A model generated the notes under the pieces. That model did not search any database, was not told the origin of the DNA, and worked only from the letters and a program-made list of their open reading frames with translations. A stretch of DNA of 64,000 nucleotides from an uncultured Bacilli bacterium (GTDB taxonomy: Bacteria > Bacillota_I > Bacilli_A > RF39 > UBA660): contig CAKOLK010000003.1 of NCBI GenBank assembly GCA_934096275.1, forward strand, positions 1 through 64,000, written 5' to 3'. Made by a program: the position numbers and the translations under genes. The first letter of the stretch is position 1. Each line of letters starts with the position of its first letter. This document shows positions 16,933 through 26,369 of the stretch, piece after piece.

Positions 16933-17571
16933 TTATTCAGGAAAATAAAGCAACTTTATTTTCTTGTTTTTTATTTCAATAAGACCCTCATCCTTAAGAT
17001 TTTTAAGCTCTCTACTCATTGCACTCCTGTCAATTGCTAAATAATCAGCAAGAGCAGTAAAAGAAGAAGGAACATAAACAATCCTAGCATTTGTATCCAT
17101 ATAAGAATACTTAAAATAAGAAAGAAGCTTATTTCTAATAGTTTTATTAGTCAAAATATCAACTCTTTCATTATTTAAAGTCAACTTCTTTTGAGTAATC
17201 TCTAATAAATTAATCAAAAACTGACTAAAAATTGAAGAATTAATATTAGCATTACTATATATATAAGCAGTATCAATAAAAATAACCAAAGACTCTTCCT
17301 TAGCAATAACATCATAATCACTATTAACTAAATTAGATATATTAGTTCCAAACACATCCCCCTCATCAAGCGCCTCAACTAAAGACCTATTACCAGCACT
17401 ATCAGTCTTTATAATATTAAGATAACCAGTCTTTACAATTGCAATATAATTATTCATTTTAATCTTACTTGACACTAACTCATTTACACTAAAATGTAAA
17501 CTAGAAGCCTCCAGCATCTTTAATAAAAATCCCTGTTTACTAGGGTGAATTCCTTTAAATAAATCGTTCAT
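16933..17571 (-). CDS. Crp/Fnr-family transcription regulator
   Basis: The N-terminal part (about 1-130) is a cyclic-nucleotide-binding-type beta barrel, with LVEALDEGDVFG as its best motif. The C-terminal winged helix-turn-helix holds LADYLAIDRSAMSRELKNLKDEG (about 172-194). No cluster of Cys is present, so an oxygen-sensing FeS centre like that of Fnr is unlikely. It is transcribed away from nrdDG. A perfect palindrome in the 113-bp gap overlaps its own -35 box, suggesting autorepression together with control of nrdDG. The start has GAGAGGG at suitable spacing. Confidence 0.88.
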   Translation of the reverse strand: MNDLFKGIHPSKQGFLLKMLEASSLHFSVNELVSSKIKMNNYIAIVKTGYLNIIKTDSAGNRSLVEALDEGDVFGTNISNLVNSDYDVIAKEESLVIFIDTAYIYSNANINSSIFSQFLINLLEITQKKLTLNNERVDILTNKTIRNKLLSYFKYSYMDTNARIVYVPSSFTALADYLAIDRSAMSRELKNLKDEGLIEIKNKKIKLLYFPE

Positions 17572-17589
17572 AATATCCCTCTCAAAAAA

Positions 17590-17618
17590 ATTTTAACATT
17601 ATTTTTAAAATGTTGCAA
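17590..17618 (-). promoter_or_regulatory. Promoter of the Crp/Fnr regulator gene
   Basis: On the minus strand TTGCAA (17618-17613), 17-bp spacer, TAAAAT (17595-17590). The -35 box is part of the palindrome at 17611-17626. Confidence 0.6.
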
Positions 17619-17626
17619 TTGCAACA
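17611..17626. promoter_or_regulatory. Palindromic operator, probable Crp/Fnr-family binding site
   Basis: TGTTGCAATTGCAACA is a perfect 16-bp palindrome. Its centre is about 42 bases before the predicted nrdD start, the classic position for activation by Crp/Fnr proteins. It overlaps the -35 box of the regulator gene. Confidence 0.7.
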
Positions 17627-17648
17627 ATAACAATTTTCGACAAAATTA

Positions 17649-17654
17649 TATAAT
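17649..17654 (+). promoter_or_regulatory. -10 box of nrdDG
   Basis: TATAAT with no recognisable -35 box at 16-18 bp, as expected of an activator-dependent promoter. Predicted start is near 17660. Confidence 0.6.
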
Positions 17655-17684
17655 TAAAATGTAAAAAAATAGGAGGAGTAAAAA

Positions 17685-19838
17685 ATGAAGGTAATCAAAA
17701 GAGACGGACACATGGTTGATTATTGTCCTGAAAAAATAGAAGCAGCCATACTAAAAGCAAATAAGGAAGTAGAAGAAGACAAACAAGCATCACACACACA
17801 AATAAGAAACATTGAAAAATACATTGAATCACTTGGTAAGAAAAGAATTCTTGTCGAAGACATTCAAGATATTATAGAAATGAAACTTATGTCAATAGGA
17901 AAATATGAACTAGCTAAAAAATATATTACTTATAGATATACAAGAGAACTAGTTAGAAAAAGTAACACTACTGACTTAGCAATTAAAGAACTAATAGATG
18001 GAGAAAGCGAATATTGGAACACAGAAAACTCAAATAAAAATGCTAAAGTAGTAACAACACAAAGAGACTATTTAGCGGGAATAACAAGTACAGACATTAC
18101 AAGAAGATTTTTACTACCAGAAGACATAGTAGAAGCACATGATGCTGGAATAATACATTTCCATGATGCTGACTACTTTGCACAAAATGCACTACATAAT
18201 TGTGACTTAATAAACCTAGAAGATATGTTACAAAATGGTACAAATATAAATGGAGTAATGATTGAAAAACCACATAAATTTTTAACTGCAGTAACAATTG
18301 CAACTCAAATCATAACAGCAGTATCATCAAGTCAATATGGGGGAGTATCAATAACACTTACACACTTAGCGCCATTTGTAAGAGATAGTTACAATAGATA
18401 TTTAAAAATATATAAAGCACGTAAATTACCAAAAGAACAATGCGAAAAATTTGCAAAAGAAGATTTAAAAACAGAAATCACAGCCGGAGTACAAACATTC
18501 CAATACCAAGTTAATTCAATGACTACTACTAACGGACAAGCACCATTCTTAAGCGTTTGCATGTATCTTGGCGAAACAAAAGAATATAAAGAAGAATTAG
18601 CAATGATTATCGAAGAATTCCTACATCAAAGAATCGAAGGAATGAAAAATGAAAAAGGAGTTTATATAACACCAGCATTTCCTAAATTACTTTACGTACT
18701 TGAAGAAGATAACATCCATGAAGATAGCAAATACTACTATCTTACACAATTAGCAGCAAAATGTACTGCTAAACGTATGGTACCAGACTATATATCAGAA
18801 AAAATGATGTTACAACTTAAAATAGATAAAAATGGAAATGGTAACTGCTATCCATGTATGGGCTGCCGTTCATTCCTAACTCCATACGTTGATGAAAACG
18901 GAAAACCAAAATATTATGGTAGATTCAATCAAGGAGTTGTAACAATAAACTTACCAGACGTTGCTTTATCATCAGACAAAGACGAAGAAACATTCTTTAA
19001 AATATTTGATGAAAGACTAGAACTATGCCATAGAGCCCTTCAAATAAGACACAAAAGACTATCAAAAGCAACAAGCGATGTAGCACCAATCCTATGGCAA
19101 CATGGAGCACTAGCAAGACTTCCGAAAGGAGCAAGCATTCATGACTTACTACATAATGGATACTCAACAATCTCACTTGGATATGCTGGTCTTTATGAAT
19201 GTGTAAAATATATGACAGGACACTCTCATACAGATAATGGTAAAGGAAAAGAATTTGCTATTAAAGTAATGCAAAGAATGAATGAAAAATGTAAAGAATG
19301 GAAAGAAAAAGAAAACATTGACTACAGTGTATATGGAACACCACTAGAAAGCACAACATATAAATTTGCAAAATGCCTAAGAGACAGATTCGGAGTAATC
19401 AAAGGAATAACAAATCGTGACTATATAACAAACTCATATCACGTACCAGTATTCGAAGAAATAGACGCATTTACAAAACTAAAACTTGAAAGCGAATTCC
19501 AAAACCTATCACCTGGGGGAGCAATATCATACATTGAAACACCAAACCTACAAAACAATTTAGATGCTGTTATCGAAGTAATTAAATTCATCTATGACAA
19601 CATTATGTATGCTGAATTAAATACAAAGTCAGACTACTGTCAAAAATGTGGATTTGATGGAGAAATACTATTAAATGATGACCTTGAATGGTACTGTCCA
19701 CAATGTGGTAATAAAGATCATGATACCCTAAACGTTGCAAGACGTACATGTGGATACATTGGAACAAAGTTCTGGAACAGAGGAAGAACCCAAGAAATAA
19801 AAGAACGTGTTCTACACTTAGACAATAAGGAAGACTAA
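17685..19838 (+). CDS. nrdD: Anaerobic ribonucleoside-triphosphate reductase (class III)
   Basis: NrdD makes deoxyribonucleotides without oxygen using a glycyl radical. An ATP-cone is at residues 2-95. The catalytic core follows. A C-terminal zinc site is formed by CQKCG (about 652) and CPQCG (about 671), and the radical motif is RRTCGYIG with Gly690. The length (717 aa) is typical. The ribosome binding site is AGGAGGAG. nrdG starts 2 bases after its stop codon. Dependence on this enzyme fits an anaerobe. Confidence 0.97.
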   Translation: MKVIKRDGHMVDYCPEKIEAAILKANKEVEEDKQASHTQIRNIEKYIESLGKKRILVEDIQDIIEMKLMSIGKYELAKKYITYRYTRELVRKSNTTDLAIKELIDGESEYWNTENSNKNAKVVTTQRDYLAGITSTDITRRFLLPEDIVEAHDAGIIHFHDADYFAQNALHNCDLINLEDMLQNGTNINGVMIEKPHKFLTAVTIATQIITAVSSSQYGGVSITLTHLAPFVRDSYNRYLKIYKARKLPKEQCEKFAKEDLKTEITAGVQTFQYQVNSMTTTNGQAPFLSVCMYLGETKEYKEELAMIIEEFLHQRIEGMKNEKGVYITPAFPKLLYVLEEDNIHEDSKYYYLTQLAAKCTAKRMVPDYISEKMMLQLKIDKNGNGNCYPCMGCRSFLTPYVDENGKPKYYGRFNQGVVTINLPDVALSSDKDEETFFKIFDERLELCHRALQIRHKRLSKATSDVAPILWQHGALARLPKGASIHDLLHNGYSTISLGYAGLYECVKYMTGHSHTDNGKGKEFAIKVMQRMNEKCKEWKEKENIDYSVYGTPLESTTYKFAKCLRDRFGVIKGITNRDYITNSYHVPVFEEIDAFTKLKLESEFQNLSPGGAISYIETPNLQNNLDAVIEVIKFIYDNIMYAELNTKSDYCQKCGFDGEILLNDDLEWYCPQCGNKDHDTLNVARRTCGYIGTKFWNRGRTQEIKERVLHLDNKED

Positions 19839-19839
19839 A

Positions 19840-20337
19840 ATGAGATACAACAAAATTCGTAAAATGGACATATCAAATGGACCAGGAGTAAGAGTATCAA
19901 TATTCATGCAAGGATGTACATTCAATTGTAAAAACTGCTTCAATCCTGAAACTCACGACTTTAACGGAGGAAAAAAACTAACAGATGAAGTAATAGAACA
20001 TATAATAGAACTTGCAAAAAAAGAATACATCGAAGGACTTTCAATACTCGGGGGAGAACCACTTCACCCAAAAAATATTGATGCATCTACCAAATTAGCT
20101 AAAAAGTTTAAAGAAACATATCCAGAAAAAACAATATGGGTATGGACAGGATTTAACTATGAAAACAATTTAAAGGATAAAGAAATCTTAAAATATATTG
20201 ACTATCTAGTAGATGGACAATTTATCGAAGACCAAAAAAATCCTAAATTAAAATATGCTGGATCCTCAAATCAAAGAGTAATAGATATAAAAAAGACTCT
20301 AAAAAAAGGACAAGTAGTAGAAATTAAAAATAATTAG
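19840..20337 (+). CDS. nrdG: Anaerobic ribonucleotide reductase activating protein (radical SAM)
   Basis: NrdG generates the glycyl radical on NrdD from S-adenosylmethionine. The 4Fe-4S motif CTFNCKNC (CxxxCxxC) is at about residues 26-33, and the SAM-contact motif LSILGGEPL is at about 67-75. At 165 aa it is a normal minimal activase. It is cotranscribed with nrdD. Confidence 0.96.
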   Translation: MRYNKIRKMDISNGPGVRVSIFMQGCTFNCKNCFNPETHDFNGGKKLTDEVIEHIIELAKKEYIEGLSILGGEPLHPKNIDASTKLAKKFKETYPEKTIWVWTGFNYENNLKDKEILKYIDYLVDGQFIEDQKNPKLKYAGSSNQRVIDIKKTLKKGQVVEIKNN

Positions 20338-20363
20338 ACTCATCATTGATGAGTCTTTACTTT
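20336..20363 (+). terminator. Intrinsic terminator of nrdDG
   Basis: A perfect 9-bp stem (20336-20344 with 20348-20356) with a 3-nt loop begins at the stop codon; the T tract is interrupted. Confidence 0.7.
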
Positions 20364-20418
20364 GAAAAATTATAATAAACAATAACTATAAAACAAATGT
20401 CAACTTAATTATTTTCCT

Positions 20419-20447
20419 TTGGAAATAACTACTTTTAATGATATAAT
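20419..20447 (+). promoter_or_regulatory. Promoter of parE
   Basis: TTGGAA (20419-20424), 17-bp spacer, TATAAT (20442-20447) with TG before it. The in-frame TTG at 20419 is part of the -35 box and so cannot be a start codon. Confidence 0.75.
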
Positions 20448-20466
20448 AAAAAAGGAGATGATGAAT

Positions 20467-22368
20467 ATGGCACTAAAATATGATGAAAATAGTATAAAAA
20501 TACTCGAAGGACTAGACGCAGTAAGAAAAAGACCAGGTATGTACATTGGTTCAACAGATAAAAGAGGACTACATCACTTAGTCTGGGAAATCGTTGATAA
20601 CTCTATAGATGAAGTAATAAATGGCTTTGGTAACTACATAAAAATAACCCTATATCCAGATGGTAGTGTTGAAGTAGAAGACCATGGGCGTGGACTTCCA
20701 ACAGGAATGCACTCAAGTGGTAAATCAACCCCAGAAGTAATATTTACAATCCTACATGCTGGAGGAAAATTTGAAACAAGTGGATATAAAGTATCCGGAG
20801 GACTACACGGTGTAGGTTCATCAGTAGTAAATGCCTTATCAGAATGGCTTGAACTAACCATAAGAAGAGATGGTTATGAATACAATATGCGCTTTGAAAA
20901 TGGCGGTAGAGTAGCAAAACCACTTACTAAAGTTGGGACTACAAATAAAACTGGTACAACAGTAAGATTCCTACCAGACAAAGAAATATTCCAAAGCATA
21001 AACTTCTCATACACAACAATCGCGGAAAGAATGCAAGAATCAGCATTTTTACTTAAAGGTCTAACAATTGAATTAATTGATATTGAAGATAAAAAACACG
21101 ATAAATTCTTTTATGAAGACGGACTATCAGCATTTGTAGAAATGATCAATGAAAACAAAACACCACTTCATAAAGTCCACACAATAACAGGAACAAAAAA
21201 TGATATTGAAGTCGATATTGCATTCCAATACACTGACTCATATAGTGAAAACATAATATCTTTCGTAAATAACGTAAAAACAACAGACGGAGGAACTCAC
21301 GAAGTAGGATTCAAAACTGCACTTACTAAAGTATTTAATGACTACGCCAAAAACAATAACTTCCTAAAAGCAAAAGACAAAGCATTTGATGGTTCTGATG
21401 TTCGTGAAGGATTAACAGCCATTATATCATTAAAAATACCAGAATCATTACTACAATTCGAAGGACAAACAAAATCAAAACTAGGGAGTCCAGCAGCAAG
21501 AACAGCAGTCGAATCAATTGCAACCGAAAAACTATCATTCTTTCTTGAAGAAAATAAAAAAGTTGCAACAGATATAATAGACAAATCACTAAAAAGTAAA
21601 CTAGCTCGTGAAGCAGCAAGAAAAGCTCGCGAAGAAGTAAGAAAAGGTAAAAATAAAAACGCTAAAGAAAAATTAATGTCAGGAAAACTTACTCCTGCTA
21701 GTAAAAAAGATAAAACAAAAAATGAACTATTCTTAGTCGAAGGAGACTCTGCCGGCGGATCAGCAAAACAAGGAAGAGATAGAAAATTCCAAGCAATCTT
21801 GCCACTAAGAGGTAAAGTTTTAAATACCGAAAAAGCAAAATTCGAAGACATTCTAAAAAATGAAGAACTAAATACAATGATTTATACAATCGGCGCTGGA
21901 TCAGGCTCTAACTTTGAAAAAGAAGATATAGAATATGACAAAGTAATAATAATGACCGATGCCGATGACGATGGTGCTCATATTCAGTGCCTACTACTTA
22001 CATTCTTCTATAGATATATGCGCCCATTAATTGAACTAGGAAAACTATATATTGCTATGCCACCATTATTTAAAATAACAAGTGGTAAACAAGTAGATTA
22101 CGCCTACACCAATGAAGAACTAAGAGAAAAAACAAAAGATAAGAAATGTGAGATTCAAAGATATAAAGGACTAGGGGAAATGAATGCCGAACAACTATGG
22201 GAAACAACAATGAATCCACTTACAAGAACACTTGTAAAAGTAAACATTGATGATGCATCACTCGCAGAAAAAAGAGTAAGCGTTCTAATGGGAGACAAAG
22301 TAGAACCAAGAAAAGAATGGATTGAAGAAAACGTTGAATTCTCACTAGAAGACGATTATAAAATATAA
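20467..22368 (+). CDS. parE: DNA topoisomerase IV subunit B
   Basis: ParE is the ATPase subunit of the decatenating topoisomerase. GHKL ATPase motifs (EIVDNSIDE, DHGRGLP, GGLHGVGSSVVNAL) are in the N-terminal third. The TOPRIM region has FLVEGDSAGGSAKQGRDRK and DADDDGAH. The sequence SGKLTPA instead of the GyrB-type GKLADC favours ParE. The protein is 633 aa. The ATG at 20467 lies 9 bases after AGGAG; earlier ATGs at 20458 and 20461 are too close. The partner gene parC does not follow, which is unusual. Confidence 0.92.
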   Translation: MALKYDENSIKILEGLDAVRKRPGMYIGSTDKRGLHHLVWEIVDNSIDEVINGFGNYIKITLYPDGSVEVEDHGRGLPTGMHSSGKSTPEVIFTILHAGGKFETSGYKVSGGLHGVGSSVVNALSEWLELTIRRDGYEYNMRFENGGRVAKPLTKVGTTNKTGTTVRFLPDKEIFQSINFSYTTIAERMQESAFLLKGLTIELIDIEDKKHDKFFYEDGLSAFVEMINENKTPLHKVHTITGTKNDIEVDIAFQYTDSYSENIISFVNNVKTTDGGTHEVGFKTALTKVFNDYAKNNNFLKAKDKAFDGSDVREGLTAIISLKIPESLLQFEGQTKSKLGSPAARTAVESIATEKLSFFLEENKKVATDIIDKSLKSKLAREAARKAREEVRKGKNKNAKEKLMSGKLTPASKKDKTKNELFLVEGDSAGGSAKQGRDRKFQAILPLRGKVLNTEKAKFEDILKNEELNTMIYTIGAGSGSNFEKEDIEYDKVIIMTDADDDGAHIQCLLLTFFYRYMRPLIELGKLYIAMPPLFKITSGKQVDYAYTNEELREKTKDKKCEIQRYKGLGEMNAEQLWETTMNPLTRTLVKVNIDDASLAEKRVSVLMGDKVEPRKEWIEENVEFSLEDDYKI

Positions 22369-22383
22369 AAAGAAGGTGATAAA

Positions 22384-22938
22384 GTGTATAAAAAATATAT
22401 AAAGCAAATAATAGACACAATAATTGCTACAATATTATTTATCATTTTATTACCTTTAATAATTATAGTATTAATAATTACCTTTATAGATCTAGGACTA
22501 CCACTCCATAATACACTAAGATATCGTGAAGGTAAAAATAAAAAGCCATACATTATGTATAAGATAAGAACTAAAAAACTAGGAATGGAATATGTAAATG
22601 ATGGTACAGAGTATACAAAAATAAGCTATATAATTGACAGATTAAGACTAAATGAAATACCACAATTAATAAATGTTATAAAAGGAGATATGGCACTTGT
22701 AGGACCAAGACCATTCATACCAAAAGACACCCTTCCAAATGATAAAATACCAAAAGAAAGATATCTAGTAAAACCAGGACTAACAGGACTTGCTCAAGTA
22801 AATGGAGGAAGAAATTTAACACATAAACAAAAACTAGAATATGATATTATTTACTATAATAATATTAGTTTTCTATACGATTTAAAAATAATTTTAAAGA
22901 CGCCTAAAAGTTTAATAAACAAAAATAATTTTAAATAA
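22384..22938 (+). CDS. Bacterial sugar transferase (phosphoglycosyl transferase, short form)
   Basis: These enzymes load the first sugar-phosphate onto undecaprenyl phosphate for capsule, teichoic acid or glycoprotein glycans. A re-entrant hydrophobic helix is at about 8-37, then MYKIRT, GDMALVGPRP and KPGLTGLAQVNGGRNLT. The catalytic Asp-Glu pair normally found in LDELPQ reads LNEIPQ here, with Asn in place of the presumed nucleophile. The start is a GTG (22384) behind AAGAAGGTGAT. It is 15 bases after parE and not in a glycan cluster. Confidence 0.85.
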   Translation: MYKKYIKQIIDTIIATILFIILLPLIIIVLIITFIDLGLPLHNTLRYREGKNKKPYIMYKIRTKKLGMEYVNDGTEYTKISYIIDRLRLNEIPQLINVIKGDMALVGPRPFIPKDTLPNDKIPKERYLVKPGLTGLAQVNGGRNLTHKQKLEYDIIYYNNISFLYDLKIILKTPKSLINKNNFK

Positions 22939-22941
22939 AAC

Positions 22942-22976
22942 AAAAAAGAACCTCGAATAATTTCGAAGTTCTTTTA
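22942..22976. terminator. Bidirectional terminator between sugar transferase gene and rpsD
   Basis: A 14-bp stem with one mismatch (22944-22957 with 22962-22975), flanked by A on the left and T on the right, lies between convergent genes. Confidence 0.75.
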
Positions 22977-22981
22977 TTATA

Positions 22982-23584
22982 CTATCTATTATAGTATTCA
23001 ACTATTAATGATTCATTAATTTCAGGATTAAGTTCACTTCTTTCAGGAAGTCTAACATAAGTACCTTCTAATTTAGATTCATCAAAAGTAACAAATTCAG
23101 GTCTTTTAATAGCTTTTTCTAAAGCAGCTTTAACAGCTTTATGATCCTTAGATTCTTCTTTTAAAGCTATAGTTGAACCAACTTTAACTCTAAATGATGG
23201 AATATCTACTTTCTTACCATTAACAGTAATATGACCATGATTAACTAATTGTCTAGCAGCTCTTCTTGTTGGAGCAAAACCCATACGATAAACTAAATTA
23301 TCTAATCTAGATTCAAGAAGCTTTAAGAAGTTTTCACCATGAAGACCAGCAAGCTTACCAGCTTCATTGAAAGTTTTCTTAAATTGTCTTTCATTTAGTC
23401 CATACATAAATCTAACTTTTTGTTTTTCTTTTAATTGAACACTGTAGTTAGAAGGTTTTCTCTTACGATCTTGGCCATGTTGACCTGGTCCATAAGGACG
23501 TCTAGCAAGTTCTTTACCATTTTCTAAAATAGAAAAACCAGTACGACGAGCTTGCTTATAACTAGAACCTGTATATCTTGACAT
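22982..23584 (-). CDS. rpsD: 30S ribosomal protein S4
   Basis: S4 (uS4) nucleates small-subunit assembly and is an autogenous repressor. The 200-aa protein has the conserved [15 protein letters not shown] start, [16 protein letters not shown], and an S4 RNA-binding domain ([30 protein letters not shown], split over about 90-120). It lacks the zinc cysteines of some S4 paralogues. The minus-strand ribosome binding site AAAGGAGA is strong. It stands alone with its own promoter and a leader of about 164 nt. Confidence 0.97.
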   Translation of the reverse strand: MSRYTGSSYKQARRTGFSILENGKELARRPYGPGQHGQDRKRKPSNYSVQLKEKQKVRFMYGLNERQFKKTFNEAGKLAGLHGENFLKLLESRLDNLVYRMGFAPTRRAARQLVNHGHITVNGKKVDIPSFRVKVGSTIALKEESKDHKAVKAALEKAIKRPEFVTFDESKLEGTYVRLPERSELNPEINESLIVEYYNR

Positions 23585-23748
23585 AATTCATTCTCCTTTC
23601 AAAGTTTATTTACAATAAACATCGAAAATCATATTTTACTACTTTGCAGGGTGTTTAATCTATGCCTTCGCTTAACAGCAAAAGTTACTAACAATCTCAA
23701 ATAAACACAATTACAAAACATAAAATAACGCTGTTCAATGTATATGCA
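23585..23748 (-). promoter_or_regulatory. rpsD 5' leader, candidate S4 autoregulatory RNA
   Basis: A 164-nt untranslated leader holds an unusually G+C-rich core. The minus-strand segments GTGTTTA (23708-23702) and TAAACAC (23658-23652) can pair over distance around a purine-rich GCGAAGGC loop region. In Bacillus subtilis the rpsD leader is the target of S4 repression. The structure is seen only as pairing potential. Confidence 0.55.
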
Positions 23749-23754
23749 GTACTA

Positions 23755-23783
23755 ATTATATAAAAATTATACGTAAAAGTCAA
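23755..23783 (-). promoter_or_regulatory. Promoter of rpsD
   Basis: Minus strand TTGACT (23783-23778), 17-bp spacer, TATAAT (23760-23755). Confidence 0.8.
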
Positions 23784-23859
23784 GAAAAATTGCACTTTCC
23801 ACTTTCAAAAAAAAGTAAAATGCTTTATAATAGTTAAAGACAAAAGAGGTGATACAAGT

Positions 23860-24981
23860 ATGAATCAAATAACAAAACAAGATACAATCATAATGAAACT
23901 ATTACACTACTTCATAACAGAACAAAATTACAACCCAATTATCCTCCATGGCGCTCAAAACGAAATATGGTTAGAAAACATGGATAGTGAATATAAAATA
24001 GTTAGACTTGTATCAAACTATATTCATAATAATGAACAATTTGACTATGACATTTTTAAAACTCAAAAAATAACCAAAAACATCAAAAGAAAAACATTTA
24101 ATTTTAATATGAATGTTCTAAGTATTTACACAGATCTTGGAGATAACGTTGACTTAAAAAACGAAAAAGGAATAGACTGTGTAGAAATAGAAAAAGAAAG
24201 TGAAATAAAAAAGAAACTAAAAAACTACTTTCCTGATATAGAAGAAAAACTTAACTTTGATGAAAAAGGAATTGATTTATTTATGAAAATAACTGATGAT
24301 ATAAATCAAAAAAACATAGAAAAAGCAAGAAAAATAGATGCAATATTTACTCCAAAAACACCAGTAGTAACATACACTATTATAGCAATAAATGTTTTTA
24401 TATTCTTATTTGCAATATTATTTAATGCTAGTGACTTTGTAGTAGGCTTATTATCAAACTACGGTCCATACATAAGAGAAGGCCAATACTATAGATTATT
24501 AACAAGTGAATTCGTTCATGTTAATATCCTACATATTCTATGTAATATGTATGCACTATACATAATAGGTTCACAAGTAGAAAACTACTTTGGAAAAATA
24601 AAATATATAATAATATACATAATAAGTGCAATAACAGCATCACTATTATCAATGCTACTAAATATGAACACAGCATCAATCGGAGCAAGTGGAGCAATCT
24701 TTGGACTTATGGGAGCATTACTATACTTTGGTATAAACTATAGAGTATACTTAGGAACAGCTCTAACCAAAGAAATATTACCAGTAATTATTCTAAACCT
24801 TTTATTAGGATTCACTCTACCAGGAGTCGATAACTTTGCCCATCTCGGGGGACTAATCGGAGGATTCTTAACAACAATGGCCGTAGGCATATCTATAAAA
24901 AAAGAAGATAGAGTAAATGGAATAATACTTACTATTCTATACATTGGATTCTTAATATTTATGAATTTCTTTTACGCATAA
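23860..24981 (+). CDS. Rhomboid-family intramembrane serine protease with N-terminal soluble domain
   Basis: The C-terminal half (about 170-373) has six or seven membrane helices with the catalytic serine in GASGAIFG and the catalytic histidine in DNFAHLGG; the HxxxN loop reads HVNILHILCNMYA. The N-terminal 165 residues are soluble and mostly charged, as in Bacillus GluP (YqgP), which is of similar design. The start has AGAGGTGATA. A TTTCAA/TATAAT pair (23803-23831) is a probable promoter. Substrates are unknown. Confidence 0.9.
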   Translation: MNQITKQDTIIMKLLHYFITEQNYNPIILHGAQNEIWLENMDSEYKIVRLVSNYIHNNEQFDYDIFKTQKITKNIKRKTFNFNMNVLSIYTDLGDNVDLKNEKGIDCVEIEKESEIKKKLKNYFPDIEEKLNFDEKGIDLFMKITDDINQKNIEKARKIDAIFTPKTPVVTYTIIAINVFIFLFAILFNASDFVVGLLSNYGPYIREGQYYRLLTSEFVHVNILHILCNMYALYIIGSQVENYFGKIKYIIIYIISAITASLLSMLLNMNTASIGASGAIFGLMGALLYFGINYRVYLGTALTKEILPVIILNLLLGFTLPGVDNFAHLGGLIGGFLTTMAVGISIKKEDRVNGIILTILYIGFLIFMNFFYA

Positions 24982-25005
24982 GACAAACACTGTCTTTTTT
25001 TCTTT
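24980..25005 (+). terminator. Intrinsic terminator of the rhomboid gene
   Basis: AAGACA (24980-24985) pairs with TGTCTT (24991-24996), then T run with one C. Confidence 0.65.
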
Positions 25006-25058
25006 GTTTATTAATTTAAGTAAATATGATAAAATATAACACATAAGGACGTGATAAT

Positions 25059-26252
25059 ATGAACGAAAAAGAAGTAATAACATCAACAGTAAATAACTTT
25101 GGAAATGCAATCACTAAAATAGACAATAAAGTAGTATTCGTAGAAAAAGCATTACAAGATGAAACACTAAAAATACAAATAACAAAAGACTATAAAAACT
25201 ATCAAATAGCAAAAATAATAAAAATAATAAAACCAAATAAAAATAGAATAAAACCAATATGCAAATACTATGATAAATGCGGAGGATGTGCATTTTTACA
25301 CACCACATATGATGAAGAATTATCTATAAAAGAAAACTATATAAAAGAATTATTCAAAGACTATGAAGTGAAAAATATTATAAAAACAAATGAATATAAC
25401 TATAGAAACAAAGTAACCCTACACATTAAAAATAAAAAACTAGGATTCTATCAAAAAGGTACAAATGAACTTGTAGAAATAGATACTTGCCACTTATTAA
25501 AAGAACAACTAAACGAAGCAATAAAAATACTTAAAACTATAGATTTAAAAGATATAAAAGAAATAATGATAAGAACAAATGAAAACAAAGACATAATGAT
25601 TAAAACAACAGGACCCATTAAAAATGATGATATATTAAAAATACTAAAAATAAATAACCTAAAAAGTCTATATCAAGATGATAAATTAATATATGAACAA
25701 CCATACATAAAAGAAAATATAAATAATATAAAATATACAATATATCCAGAGGCATTCTTTCAAGTAAACAAAGAAGGCATGATAAAATTGTACGATTTAA
25801 ATAGAAAATATGCAGAAAAAGGAAACAAATTACTAGATTTATACTGTGGAACAGGAACAATAGGGATATATCTAAGCGATTTATACAAAGAAGTATTTGG
25901 AATAGAAATAAACAAAGACTCAATAAAAAACGCTAAACTAAATAAAAAAATAAACAATATAAAAAACATTGACTTCATATGTAGTGATGCTAGTAACATC
26001 AAAGAAAAATATGATACTATAACAGTAGACCCTCCAAGAGCGGGACTATCAAAAAAAGTAATAGAAAAAATACTAAAAATAAAACCAGAAAAAATTATAT
26101 ATACATCATGCAATCCTAATACATTAAAAAAAGACATAAAACTACTGGAAAATAACTATTCTGTAAAAGAAATAACCCCAGTAAACATGTTTTCAAAAAC
26201 AGAACATATTGAATGCGTTGCATTACTACATCGAAAAAATCTTGGAAAATAA
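25059..26252 (+). CDS. rlmD: 23S rRNA (uracil-5-)methyltransferase, RlmD/RlmCD family
   Basis: The enzyme adds a methyl group to C5 of specific rRNA uridines using SAM. A TRAM RNA-binding domain is at about 1-58. Iron-sulfur cysteines are in CKYYDKCGGC (about 68-77) with a fourth in DTCHLL. The Rossmann motif LLDLYCGTGTIG is near 260 and the catalytic cysteine is in TSCNPNTLKKD. At 397 aa it is slightly short. Which uridine it methylates cannot be told from sequence; Firmicute homologues often modify two sites. Confidence 0.9.
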   Translation: MNEKEVITSTVNNFGNAITKIDNKVVFVEKALQDETLKIQITKDYKNYQIAKIIKIIKPNKNRIKPICKYYDKCGGCAFLHTTYDEELSIKENYIKELFKDYEVKNIIKTNEYNYRNKVTLHIKNKKLGFYQKGTNELVEIDTCHLLKEQLNEAIKILKTIDLKDIKEIMIRTNENKDIMIKTTGPIKNDDILKILKINNLKSLYQDDKLIYEQPYIKENINNIKYTIYPEAFFQVNKEGMIKLYDLNRKYAEKGNKLLDLYCGTGTIGIYLSDLYKEVFGIEINKDSIKNAKLNKKINNIKNIDFICSDASNIKEKYDTITVDPPRAGLSKKVIEKILKIKPEKIIYTSCNPNTLKKDIKLLENNYSVKEITPVNMFSKTEHIECVALLHRKNLGK

Positions 26253-26369
26253 TAAGAAATTAAAAAATATGAAAGAGGGCTGTCTTAGTATGATATGTAC
26301 ACGACTATGATATAAGTGGTATATAGAAATATATATTAACTAAAAGTTATTTTGAAAGGATGTGATTAT

